Assembly (NCBI GenBank): GCA_046347195.1
Contig: JAXMGQ010000006.1
Coordinates: 1-64,000 of the forward strand
Length of the DNA: 64,000 bases
Direction: 5' to 3'
Origin: TMP-86 sp046347195
GTDB lineage: Bacteria; Pseudomonadota; Gammaproteobacteria; Steroidobacterales; Steroidobacteraceae
Positions 18,250 through 26,401 of the stretch are shown here, piece by piece. The first letter of the stretch is position 1. Every line of letters starts with the position of its first letter. The notes beneath the pieces were generated by a model, which was not told the DNA's origin, did no database searches, and saw only the letters and a program-made list of their open reading frames with translations. The position numbers and the translations under genes are program-made.

Positions 18250-21043
18250 TCTCGCTCACCTCCGCCTTGGCGTACCGCCCCGGATTCATCTTGGCCAGCG
18301 CCTCGAAACTCTTCTGCACCCACTCATCGAACAGGCCCTCGCGGGTGCGGGCCGCATTCACCTCGTGCAGCTTGATCGCCTTCTCCTCGAACGGGAAGGC
18401 CTGTTCCTCGAGCAGCACGTCGTACTGCTCGAGCTCATCCTTCGACAGCTTCTTCGGCCGCTCGGAGGCGAGCAGGTCCTTGCCGAGCTGGCGGTACAGC
18501 TCGGCGGAGTGGAAGGTGGCCGCGGTGGTGACCTCGGCGACCTGGTAGTCCGCGGCCTGCGTGTAGCTCTTCAGGGCCGCTTCCATCGCCTTGCGCTTCT
18601 CGGCGAGGGACTTCTTCAGCGGGGCCACGAGCCGGACGCGGTTGAACTCCTCCTGGAGCGGCGCGGCCAGCGTGAGGGTGGCGTGCGCGGCGAGGTTCTT
18701 GCTGCGATCGGTTCGCTGCGCGCCGGCATCGCGGTCCGCGGAGATGATGTCCTTCAGCCAGACATTGCGCGCACCGATGTCGCCGGACTTCTGCGCCATC
18801 GTGGCCAGCCGGTTGCGGGCCTCCATCGCCGGATCCAGCGGCGCGGGGAAGCGTTTGATGAAGGTCTCGAGCATGCTGCGCGACTTCGCGGCGTTGCCGC
18901 CCTTCTCGTACAGGTCGGCGGCCTGCAGCACGGCCTCGCGCTGAACTTCCGGGGTCTCCTTGGGTGAGGCCGCGATCTGCTCGAACTCGGCGGCGGCCTG
19001 CCCGGGATGGCCGCCCTCCGAATACGCCACCGCCAGCTTGCGGGTCACATCGGCCTGCAAGGGGCTCTGCGGGAAATTGTGCCGGAAGCCCTCGAGCACG
19101 CCGATGGCACGCTCCCACTGCTTCTGCTCGATCAGCAGCGCGGCGGCATCGAAATCCGCATTGGCGCGGATCTTCGAGCCGGGCGCGAGCGTCGAGACGC
19201 GCAGGAAATCCTCGACCGCGCCGGCACCATTGCCCGCCTTGTTCTTCTGCTCACCCTGCTTGTAGATGGCGGCGGCGAGCCGCTCGACGATGGCGGCGCG
19301 TTCCGGGTCGTTTGCCGGCATGAGATTCTGTGCATTGGCGTAGGCGCTCTCGGCCTGGGCGTACTGCTCCTGGTCGAAGCTCGAGTTCGCGATCACGGTC
19401 CAGGCCACGCGCTGCTTGCCGGAGTCCACCGGCGGCTGGCGCGCGAGCAGGGTCTGCGCAGCCGTGGTGGCGCGCGCGAGGTCCTTCGCCGCGTACAGGT
19501 CGGTCGCCGCGCGCGTCAGCACCTGCGGCACTTCCGGATGCTGCGGATAGGTGGCGGCGAACTTCAGCGAGCTCTCCAGCGCCTGGGCGTGGATCGCGGC
19601 CTTCTCGCCGGCGCCCGCCTGCTCCTCCTGCTTGCCGTAGGCGACCAGCGCCGCATAGCCGGCCGCCGTTGCCTTTTCTCCAGGCCCGTATCCATAGGCC
19701 GCGTGCTCGTACTCCCTGGCCGCATCGCCGAACTGGCGGCTCTCGAACAGCGTGTCGGCCAGCAGGTAGTTCGTGTTCGCCGAATCCGGGTCATCCGGGA
19801 ACGAGGTCAGGTAGCTGCGATACCAGCGGGCGGCCTCCTGGTAGTCGCTGACCGCCTTGGAGCGCTGCGCCTGCGCGTGGTAGTACTGTGCGACGTCCTT
19901 GAGGTTGGTCTTGAGCTGGGCGACCACCTGCGGCAGCTTCTTCGGGTCGCGTCCCTGCCAGAAGGGACCCGTGAGACCGTAGGTCTCGACGTACTCCTTC
20001 TTGCCCTGCAGGACGAGCTGCGGGAATCCACCGCGCCTGTAGGCCTCGATGGCCTGCATCTGCAGGAGCGGCGCCTTGTCGTGGCGCGGCGAGCGCGACA
20101 CGAAGGCGCGGTAGGTGTCGGCCGCGTCCGTGAAGCGTTCCTTCTCCATGTACAGATCGCCGAGCCGCGCGTACAGCAGGTAGTCGTACGGCTTGTTCGG
20201 CCGGGTGCGCATGAACTCCTCGATCGACTTCGCGCCCTCGCCGTACGAGAAGGTGATGCTCATCACCCGGAAACTGTCCTCGACCAGCTCGCGGTCCGGC
20301 CGGCTCAGCGTGTCCACCTCGATGATGCGGGTTGGATTGCGGCGCGACACCAGCACGGAGTCGAGCACGCCGGCAAAGGAGGCGAGGCTGTGCTCACTGT
20401 CCCCCAGCTTGAACATCGACCAGCCGTGCTTGTACAGGCTCTGCCGGTAGAACGAGGAGCCCGGACCTACGTGGATGACCGCTTCGTAGGCCTTCTGCGC
20501 GCCGGCATAGTCCTTCGCCGAGAACAGCAGCTCGCCCCGGCGAAACTGCACCTCGTCGATGTAGCGGCTGGCCGGGTAGCTGCGCACCAGCTGATCGAGC
20601 GTCGCCAGCGCCTTCTCCGGCTGCGCGTTCAGTTCATACGCGCGGGCGAGCTGGTAGAGCACGGCATCGTTGCGCTCGTACTTCGGGTAGGCCTTCAGCA
20701 GAGCCGAGTACAGCGTGATGGCCTCGGTCGCGCGCAGGCCCTCGTTGGTCACGAGGTCGTGCTCGATGCGCTCGGCCTCGGAGGACTCGAGGTTCAAGTC
20801 GCCGAGGCGGCGCAGCGCCTCGGCGCGAAGCTGCGCATCGCCCGCGTTGAGTTCGAGGAAGCGCTTGTAGCTCTCCATGGTCTTGTCGGCGCTGGCGCCG
20901 CTCGGACCGTCCTTCTTCACCTCGACCTGCCGGTTCTCCAGGTCCTTGATGGTGGGCTGCGCCTTGTTCTGCGCGAGCGCACCCGCCGAGGCCAGCGCGA
21001 GGATGGCGATGCCCGACGGCCAGTACGGTGCCCGGCGCGTCAT
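18227..21043 (-). CDS. Large exported TPR protein (938 residues)
   Basis: Large periplasmic/outer-membrane TPR scaffold. A signal peptide ends near residue 24 (LALASAGALAQ). Tetratricopeptide-like repeats cover most of residues 60-800, for example YPKYERNDAVLYQLARAYEL, DEVQFRRGELLFSAKDYAGA, YDYLLYARLGDLYMEKERFT, TNYLLADTLFESRQFGDAAR. The last 110 residues are coiled and charged with KLSKDELEQYDVLLEEQ. It is coupled to the upstream TPR gene (ATGA) and overlaps the downstream one. Size and composition resemble the TPR proteins of the AglRQS-Glt family (GltD/GltE-like), which bridge the inner-membrane motor and the outer membrane. Orthology was not tested. Confidence 0.85.
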   Translation of the reverse strand: MTRRAPYWPSGIAILALASAGALAQNKAQPTIKDLENRQVEVKKDGPSGASADKTMESYKRFLELNAGDAQLRAEALRRLGDLNLESSEAERIEHDLVTNEGLRATEAITLYSALLKAYPKYERNDAVLYQLARAYELNAQPEKALATLDQLVRSYPASRYIDEVQFRRGELLFSAKDYAGAQKAYEAVIHVGPGSSFYRQSLYKHGWSMFKLGDSEHSLASFAGVLDSVLVSRRNPTRIIEVDTLSRPDRELVEDSFRVMSITFSYGEGAKSIEEFMRTRPNKPYDYLLYARLGDLYMEKERFTDAADTYRAFVSRSPRHDKAPLLQMQAIEAYRRGGFPQLVLQGKKEYVETYGLTGPFWQGRDPKKLPQVVAQLKTNLKDVAQYYHAQAQRSKAVSDYQEAARWYRSYLTSFPDDPDSANTNYLLADTLFESRQFGDAAREYEHAAYGYGPGEKATAAGYAALVAYGKQEEQAGAGEKAAIHAQALESSLKFAATYPQHPEVPQVLTRAATDLYAAKDLARATTAAQTLLARQPPVDSGKQRVAWTVIANSSFDQEQYAQAESAYANAQNLMPANDPERAAIVERLAAAIYKQGEQKNKAGNGAGAVEDFLRVSTLAPGSKIRANADFDAAALLIEQKQWERAIGVLEGFRHNFPQSPLQADVTRKLAVAYSEGGHPGQAAAEFEQIAASPKETPEVQREAVLQAADLYEKGGNAAKSRSMLETFIKRFPAPLDPAMEARNRLATMAQKSGDIGARNVWLKDIISADRDAGAQRTDRSKNLAAHATLTLAAPLQEEFNRVRLVAPLKKSLAEKRKAMEAALKSYTQAADYQVAEVTTAATFHSAELYRQLGKDLLASERPKKLSKDELEQYDVLLEEQAFPFEEKAIKLHEVNAARTREGLFDEWVQKSFEALAKMNPGRYAKAEVSENVVEAIR

Positions 21044-23021
21044 GGCTGCTCCGGCGGCGCAGTCGCGCCATTGTCGTCTTCCGGCGCAGTCTCATCCCCG
21101 GCGCCTTCCTGCGGCGCCGGCGCAGGCTTCTTCTGCTCGGCCGGGTTGATGGCGCGATCGTAGATCGAAGCCAGCGCGAAACGCGCCTGCACCTGGTAGG
21201 TCGAGATCCGCTCCTTCTGCGACTCGAGCGTGGCGATCGCGATGGCCTGCAGGTGGCGGTTCTGGCGCTCGGATGCGTCCGCGAGCTTGAGCTGCAGCTC
21301 GTCCATGCGGGCCCGGACCTCCGCCACCCGGCGCGCGTAGCTGCTCGCATCGGTGGGTGCGGAACGGCGCGCCTGCTCGACCAGCACCGAGCGCTTCTGC
21401 GTCTCCTTGAGGTTCGCGTCGAGTTCCTTGATCGAGCGCCGCTGGTTCCACAGCCGCGCCTTGAACCCTTCGGACATGCGCCAGATCAGCACGCCCTTCA
21501 TCAGCCGGTGCTTCTCGCGCATGTCGGCCAGGTCAGGATCGTCCGGGTGCGCCGCGAGATACTCCTCGATGCGCTTCAGGCGGGCCCAGGTCTTCTGTTC
21601 CTCCGCCGTGCCCAGTGCCGCCGCATCGGTGGATTGCTCGATCTCGTTCAGCCGCGACTCGAAATCCACGCGCTTCTGCGTCAGTGCGCCGATGTCGGTG
21701 GACTTCATCAGCGCATCGGCCTTGGGCAGGCGCTGCGCATAGGCGTTCTCGCGGGTCACGATCATGTCATCGAATGCCGCGACCGAGTCGCGCCAGCCGT
21801 CGATGTTCCGCCGCATGTACTCCAGGTCCCGGTAGTTCTTCAGGCCCTCCTGGAACTCGTTGCCGGCGAGCATCTCGTACAGGTAGCGCGATTCGGGGGC
21901 ATCCGGCAGGTTCTTGAGCTGCCAGAACCAGCCCACGGTGTCCTTCTTCTCCTCGCCGAGGATGCGGTCGAGGAGCTTGCCATCGCGGATCAGCGCGATG
22001 GAATCATCGATGCGCCGCGTCTCGGCATCGAAGGACTGGATGGCGGTGTTGTAGAAATCCGCCGCCTGGCCATTGGCGCCGAGCTTGGTGAAGGCATAGG
22101 GAACCGCGAGGTAAGACTCCTGCACGGCCGCATCGAGGAGATTGCGGTCGTGAAGCGCCATCCACGGCGACAGCGCCTTGCGGTACTCGCCGAGCTGCGC
22201 ATCGGCCCAGCCCACGCCCAGCAAGGCCTTGCTCGAGAAGGCACCTTCCAGGCGCACGCGCTGCAGGGCTGGCTTTGCCTCCGCGGGGCGCTTGCCCTGG
22301 AGCAATGCGAAGCCCAGCGCGAGGTTGGCCTTGTCCCTGAGGCTCAGCAGTTCCTCGCTCTGCGAGTCCAGCGAACCCACCTGCGTGAGCAGCGGCACGG
22401 CGTCGTTCAGCCGGTCCTTGCGCACCAGCGCCACGCCCAGGTTGAACTTCGCATAGGCGGTCCAGTCGGGCGGTCCCTTGTAGGCATTGAGGGCCGCGAT
22501 CGCATCGTCGTAGCGGTTCTGCAGCATCAGCACCTGCGCGAGCAGCATGTAGCGCTCGGACTCCAGCCGCGCATCGAGGAGCCCGGTGATCTGCGAGAGC
22601 GCATGCTCGAGATTCCTGCGGTAGCCCCGCTGGTACCAGACCTTGGCGAGGTAGTACCAGGCCAGTTGCGCACCGGCACCAGCGCATTGGACGCGCGAGC
22701 AGCGCTTCGAAGATGCGGCCCGCCTCGACGTATTCGCCCAGGGACGAGTACGCCACCGAGAGCAGCAGCTCCGCCTCGTCTCGGTGGTGCGGTACGCCCG
22801 ATTCCAGCTGGCGCGGCGAGAAGCCGTGTGATCGCGGCGAAGTAATCGTCCTGGTAGAGGTAGAACAGCACATCGCCGTAGTGCAGGTCCTGGATCTCGT
22901 GCAGCGCAATGGCGTTGGGATCGGCCTATACGACGTACTTGGTGCGCAGCGGCAGGGATGCGCCGGCGAGCAATGCGCGCCAGACGAGCATCCACAGGAT
23001 CCGCTCATGGAGCCGTCGCAC
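21040..23021 (-). pseudogene. Exported TPR protein, with an in-frame stop and two frameshifts as sequenced
   Basis: Third TPR protein of the block, about 655 residues when repaired. GTG 23021 follows a GGGAG ribosome site and encodes RRLHERILWMLVWRALLAGA, a signal/anchor. Codon 32 is TAG (minus strand, 22926-22928); a change to TAC would give VVYADPNAIALHEIQDL. The frame shifts at about 22825 (after DDYFAAIT) and again at about 22690 (before GAGAQLAWYYLAKVW). From there it is open to 21040, with TPR units such as RYMLLAQVLMLQNRYDDAIA and a C-terminal coiled coil ending in Pro/Ala. Because sense-like sequence continues through all three breaks, errors in the assembly are the simplest explanation. 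Confidence 0.75.
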
Positions 23022-23024
23022 CAG

Positions 23025-23810
23025 TCACTCCCAATCTTTGACCAGGAACTCAGGCTGATGCGAGGGGACACTTGTCGCTGATCTTGAATTCAGGTACTTC
23101 GCGCCACCCCCTTGCTCGGAAGCTGATGGTAGCGCCGCGCTTGTAATCGCTCGTGCGGTCGCCTGGGTAGAAAGGCGAGCGTCTTGCCAACACGCACCTT
23201 GAGGTTGCCCAGGTGAAGGCCGATGCGCCGCCCTTCAGCAGCGCATCGGCCTCGCGGGCCGTGTACAGGTGGTGGTGACTTCAACTGTTGTCGATCTTGA
23301 TGGTGACCGAGTCCAGGGCGAAGAAGCTGCCGACGTCCATCGACAGAACACGGCGACCTGCGTGTTGGCGGGGAACAGCAGTTCCTCCTCGAGCACGAAC
23401 AGGTCCTTGACCCGAGGTCGATGACGTCGTAGCGAGTCCCTGGATCCTGGTCGAGGGTCTTCGAAGTCGGCGAGTTGGGGTCGGCGGCACCGGCAGGCGC
23501 CGCGGCCAGCGCCGCGGCGGTACCGGCAGGCGCGGCTGGCGCACCAGGCGAACAGCTCCAGGCGCAGGGGCCGGCGCCGCCGCGGGTGCAGGGGCAGGTG
23601 CCGCCGGTTGCGGCCGGCGAACCGGCCGCGGGAAGGTCGACACCGCCAACGACAGCATCGCGGCTGCGCAGCGGCGGCGCTCTTGCCAGCCGGCTGCGTT
23701 GCCGCGGGAGCGGCGGATGCCAGCAGGCTGGCGGTGCACAGCAGCGCGGCGCGCAGCAGGTTCAGGGGAGTTGCGACATTGACGCTCATGATTGCCTTGT
23801 GTCCATTCAT
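23025..23810 (-). pseudogene. Exported protein of unknown family between TlpA and TPR genes, several frameshifts
   Basis: Reconstructed from three frames. The start ATG overlaps the TlpA stop. MSVNVATPLNLLRAALLCTA begins a signal peptide, followed by an Ala/Pro-rich stretch (PAPAPAAAPAPAPG). A conserved-looking domain then reads KDLFVLEEELLFPANTQVAV, SMDVGSFFALDSVTIKIDN, HHLYTAREADALLKGG, HLGNLKV, DYKRGATISF, and a last segment QPEFLVKDWE ends at TGA 23025-23027, 4 bases before the next start. At least five indels are needed to join these. The fold is unrecognised; I recall similar proteins in the same operon position of other gammaproteobacteria, sometimes mislabelled as AraC regulators. No DNA-binding motif is visible here, so I reject that name. 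Confidence 0.65.
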
Positions 23811-24313
23811 TCCCGGAGCAGTTCACGGATCTGGTCGAGGTAGGCCTTCTCATCACCCCGCTTGAACCCGATGTTCGAATAGCGGATCACCCCGCCGCGG
23901 TCGATGAGCAGGGTCATCGGCAGCCTCTCGATGCCATAGCGGGTGCCGGTCGCATCCGCGGTGTCGAACAGCATGGGGTAGGAAACCCGCATGGAGGCCG
24001 CGAATTCACGCGCGTGCGCCAGGTCCTCGTCGATCGACACGCCGAGGATGACGAGTCCCGCCCTCTCGTAGGTGCTGTTGATCTGTTCCAGCGCCGGCAT
24101 CTCCTGGCGCGAGGGACCCGCCCAGCGAGCCCAGAAGTTCACCAGCACCACCTGCCCCCGGTATTCCGACAGGCGCACGTTGTGCCCATCCAGCCCCTTC
24201 AACACGAAGTCCGGTGCAGGCCGGCCCACCAGGGTCGAGGGTCGCCCCGCCGCTGCGCACTGCAGCGCAACAACGGCAAGGACGGCGGCGAGCAGGAGGC
24301 GTGCGTTAGACAT
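23807..24313 (-). CDS. TlpA-like thioredoxin-fold protein lacking the CXXC motif
   Basis: Exported thioredoxin-fold protein of the TlpA/ResA type, 168 residues, signal peptide with a Cys at residue 19 (VALQCAAAG; lipidation uncertain). The fold is clear: GRPAPDFVLKGLDG, GQVVLVNFWARWAGPSRQEM, GVSIDEDLAHARE and the cis-proline region RLPMTLLIDRGGVIRY. The redox motif WCGPC is replaced by WAGPS (A65, S68), read directly from gcg-ggt-ccc-tcg with no frame problem. It therefore cannot be a thiol oxidoreductase and is probably a structural or chaperone-like subunit. It is the first gene of the coupled block leading to the TPR and ExbB/ExbD genes. Confidence 0.9.
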   Translation of the reverse strand: MSNARLLLAAVLAVVALQCAAAGRPSTLVGRPAPDFVLKGLDGHNVRLSEYRGQVVLVNFWARWAGPSRQEMPALEQINSTYERAGLVILGVSIDEDLAHAREFAASMRVSYPMLFDTADATGTRYGIERLPMTLLIDRGGVIRYSNIGFKRGDEKAYLDQIRELLRE

Positions 24314-24701
24314 ACGGCGACTGGCTCACCGCATTATGTCGAAAGCCCAAGGCATCGGCATGGAGACGTGCATCGCTGGCAACCCCTTTGTCCTAACTTA
24401 ACGATACATCGGGATCCCTGACAACGCCATTGAAATTGCTAGATATTTTTATGACTTGGCGCACATTCATGGAAACGGATGCAAGTCGGGTCATGGGCCT
24501 TGGAGGTGAATGCGCGGCGGCTGTCGGAAAGACAGACGGAGCAATCCCCGTGCCATGACCGCCCGTCCTGACCCCAATCAACGACTTAACGCGAGGTAGT
24601 GGGAACGCGCCGCAACTAGCGAGCCTCCCTTTAACGGCCGATCCGTCTTCGGATCCCGACACGGTGGGCACTTTATTGCGTAACTTCATGATTTCAAATG
24701 C
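24314..24701. other. Non-coding spacer between the two minus-strand gene blocks
   Basis: Part of the longest gene-free stretch in the window. It is less GC-rich than its surroundings (for example TTGAAATTGCTAGATATTTT near 24430) and must carry the promoter of the TlpA-TPR-ExbB block on the minus strand, though I cannot pick a convincing -35/-10 pair. It contains a small hairpin GATCCG-tctt-CGGATC at 24640-24655. I looked for riboswitch and tRNA signatures and found none. No open frame has coding character. Confidence 0.5.
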
Positions 24702-24735
24702 ACAGCCCCCGTCTCCGATTGGAGACAGGGGCTGT
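24702..24735 (-). terminator. Rho-independent terminator-like hairpin after the Tat-exported protein gene
   Basis: Fifteen-base arms (one C-A mismatch) close a GATT loop: ACAGCCCC...GTCTCC pairs with GGAGAC...GGGGCTGT. It lies 22 bases past the stop of the minus-strand gene ending at 24758. The following minus-strand bases are only moderately T-rich (TGCATTTGAAAT). Confidence 0.6.
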
Positions 24736-24757
24736 CGCGAGGGAACCGTTCAACGCA

Positions 24758-26371
24758 TCACACGGGATTGGCGATGGTGCCGTTCACGATCGGCGAGAAG
24801 GCGGTGAGGCTGTCCTGGACGCTCGAGCTGCCCAGGCCCGACCAGTTGGGACCGAACAGGTTGGCAAAGCTCCCCTGCTCCCCGTGCAGCGCCATGTAGT
24901 TCAACACCACCGTGGCGGCCAGCTGATTGACTGCGTTGGCAGCCGGGCTGGAGCTGGTGTTGACCGAACCATCGGCATTGAACCAGCCGATCTGGATACG
25001 CCCGTCGGCGCCCTGGTCTGGATCGACGGTGTGAACCGGGCGTTTGGTCGGGTTGAACACCAGGAAGAAAGTGGCGGCAGTCCCCTGGTTGTCGCCGGTC
25101 CACTGGCCCTTGCCGCGCCCATCGGTGGAGTTGTCGACCATGCCATTGCTGGACAGCGAGCCGTCCGTGAACAGATAGATCATCAGCGGCTTGCCCTTGC
25201 GTGCGGCGTATTCCAGGCAGGCGCCGATGCACACGCCGGCGCGGAAGTCGCGCAGCTCGCCCGTGGCCCGGTCGCCGGTGTGATAGTCGAAGCCACCCAT
25301 GGTGATGGTGCCGGCGCCGGCATTGCCGTTGATGACCATGCTCATCACCGCCGCAGTCTTGCGCAGTTCCGAATCGTTGTCGTACTCGGCCTGGCTGAAG
25401 ATGCCGGAGGGCCCCACGATCAGCGAATCCACATCCGGGTTGAGCGCTGCCGGATCGTTGAATCTGTCCGTCAGGTAAGCGGCCTTGGTGTAGCTGCACT
25501 GCGCCAGCTGCTTGGCGGCCGCGTCGGTGGTCGCGTTCGAGTACGCCGTGACCTTGGCGAGCTTGCCGTCGCTGATGCGCTTCATCGATTCCATGACCTC
25601 GGTGACGTCCTGCTTCGGCAGGAGCGTGCCGATGTATTGGCCGGTGTCCACCAGGCCGGTGACGTCGCTGGCCCGGTCCACCTTGGTGGCGTGGCCTTCA
25701 CGTCGATCATCACCGCAGGCCACCGAGGTTGCCGCCGGATACGGAGTTCTCCGAACCGATCAACCCGAGCAGGCGCGCCGTTGGCGCCAGCCCTGTAGAT
25801 GCCATACATGGACGTAGGGATTGTTGCCGGTGTCGTTCTCCGACCTGGCCGCGATCACCGAGCCGTGGGTGTTGGCCTGGGCCAGCGCCCCGGTCTTGGA
25901 CAGCATGCCGCGCAAGTAAGCGCTGTCGGAATGAAACCGCAGGCCGAAGGTGGAATCGATGAAACTGCCCGTCGCGCTGGAGTTGGGAACCATGTTGCCG
26001 GGCAGGCCCGTACGTTGTACCCAGCCGTACTGGAGGAAATCCATCTGCCCGCCCTTGCCACCGATCAGCACGTTGGAGCCGACCACTGCCGCCGCCGCCG
26101 GCGAGGTCGAAGGCGATGAACGGGATCTTGCCGGCGCCATCCGTGATACCGCAGGCCGCCTTGGTGAAGCCTCGATGTCAGATGCCAGCGAAGCACGCGC
26201 GTTCCGCGGCACGAGCAGGCCGCTCAGCGTCATGGACGGCACCAACACGGTGGCCGCGCCGGTGATGAAGTCCCTGCGCGATGAACTGCGCCGCGTGCGC
26301 GGACGCGGATGGTCCGGGTGCCGGAGCGGCTGGTCCAGGCCAAGGCGGAACGGGATTTCTTCTCTACGCAT
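24758..26371 (-). pseudogene. Tat-exported protein (DUF1501-like), multiple frameshifts
   Basis: Reconstructed protein of about 530 residues. The N-terminus (MRREEIPFRLGLDQPL) leads to a twin-arginine signal, SRRDFITGAATVLVPSMTLS, with a cleavage region ARASLA. The mature part is found in alternating frames: GAGKIPFIAFDLA, VVGSNVLIGGKGGQMDFL, LRFHSDSAYLRGMLSKTG, then GLVDTGQYIGTLLPKQDVTE and GTITMGGFDYHTGDRATGE, ending SPIVNGTIANPV. The IPFIAFDLAGG, GGKGG and GGFDYHTG pattern resembles DUF1501 sulfatase-fold proteins. I have seen similar proteins mislabelled as GspF; there is no secretion-ATPase partner, so that name should be avoided. At least five indels are needed. It is the last gene of a minus-strand set with two cytochrome c proteins. 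Confidence 0.65.
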
Positions 26372-26401
26372 ACGGTTTCCTCGCTGATCCTGTGCGGCGC
26401 T

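Noticed and set aside
19007..22845. Long plus-strand open frames opposite the TPR genes
   Set aside because: Antisense shadows of two TPR genes with clear signal peptides and repeats on the minus strand.
23025..23810. AraC-family regulator call for the gene after the TlpA-like gene
   Set aside because: The protein has a signal peptide and no helix-turn-helix; the name is a known type of mis-annotation for this operon position.
24314..24757. c-di-GMP or other riboswitch, or a tRNA, in the 444-base gap
   Set aside because: I scanned both strands for the conserved cores and cloverleaf features and found no match.
24758..26371. General secretion pathway protein GspF
   Set aside because: It has a Tat signal and no multi-pass membrane region; no type II secretion genes are near.
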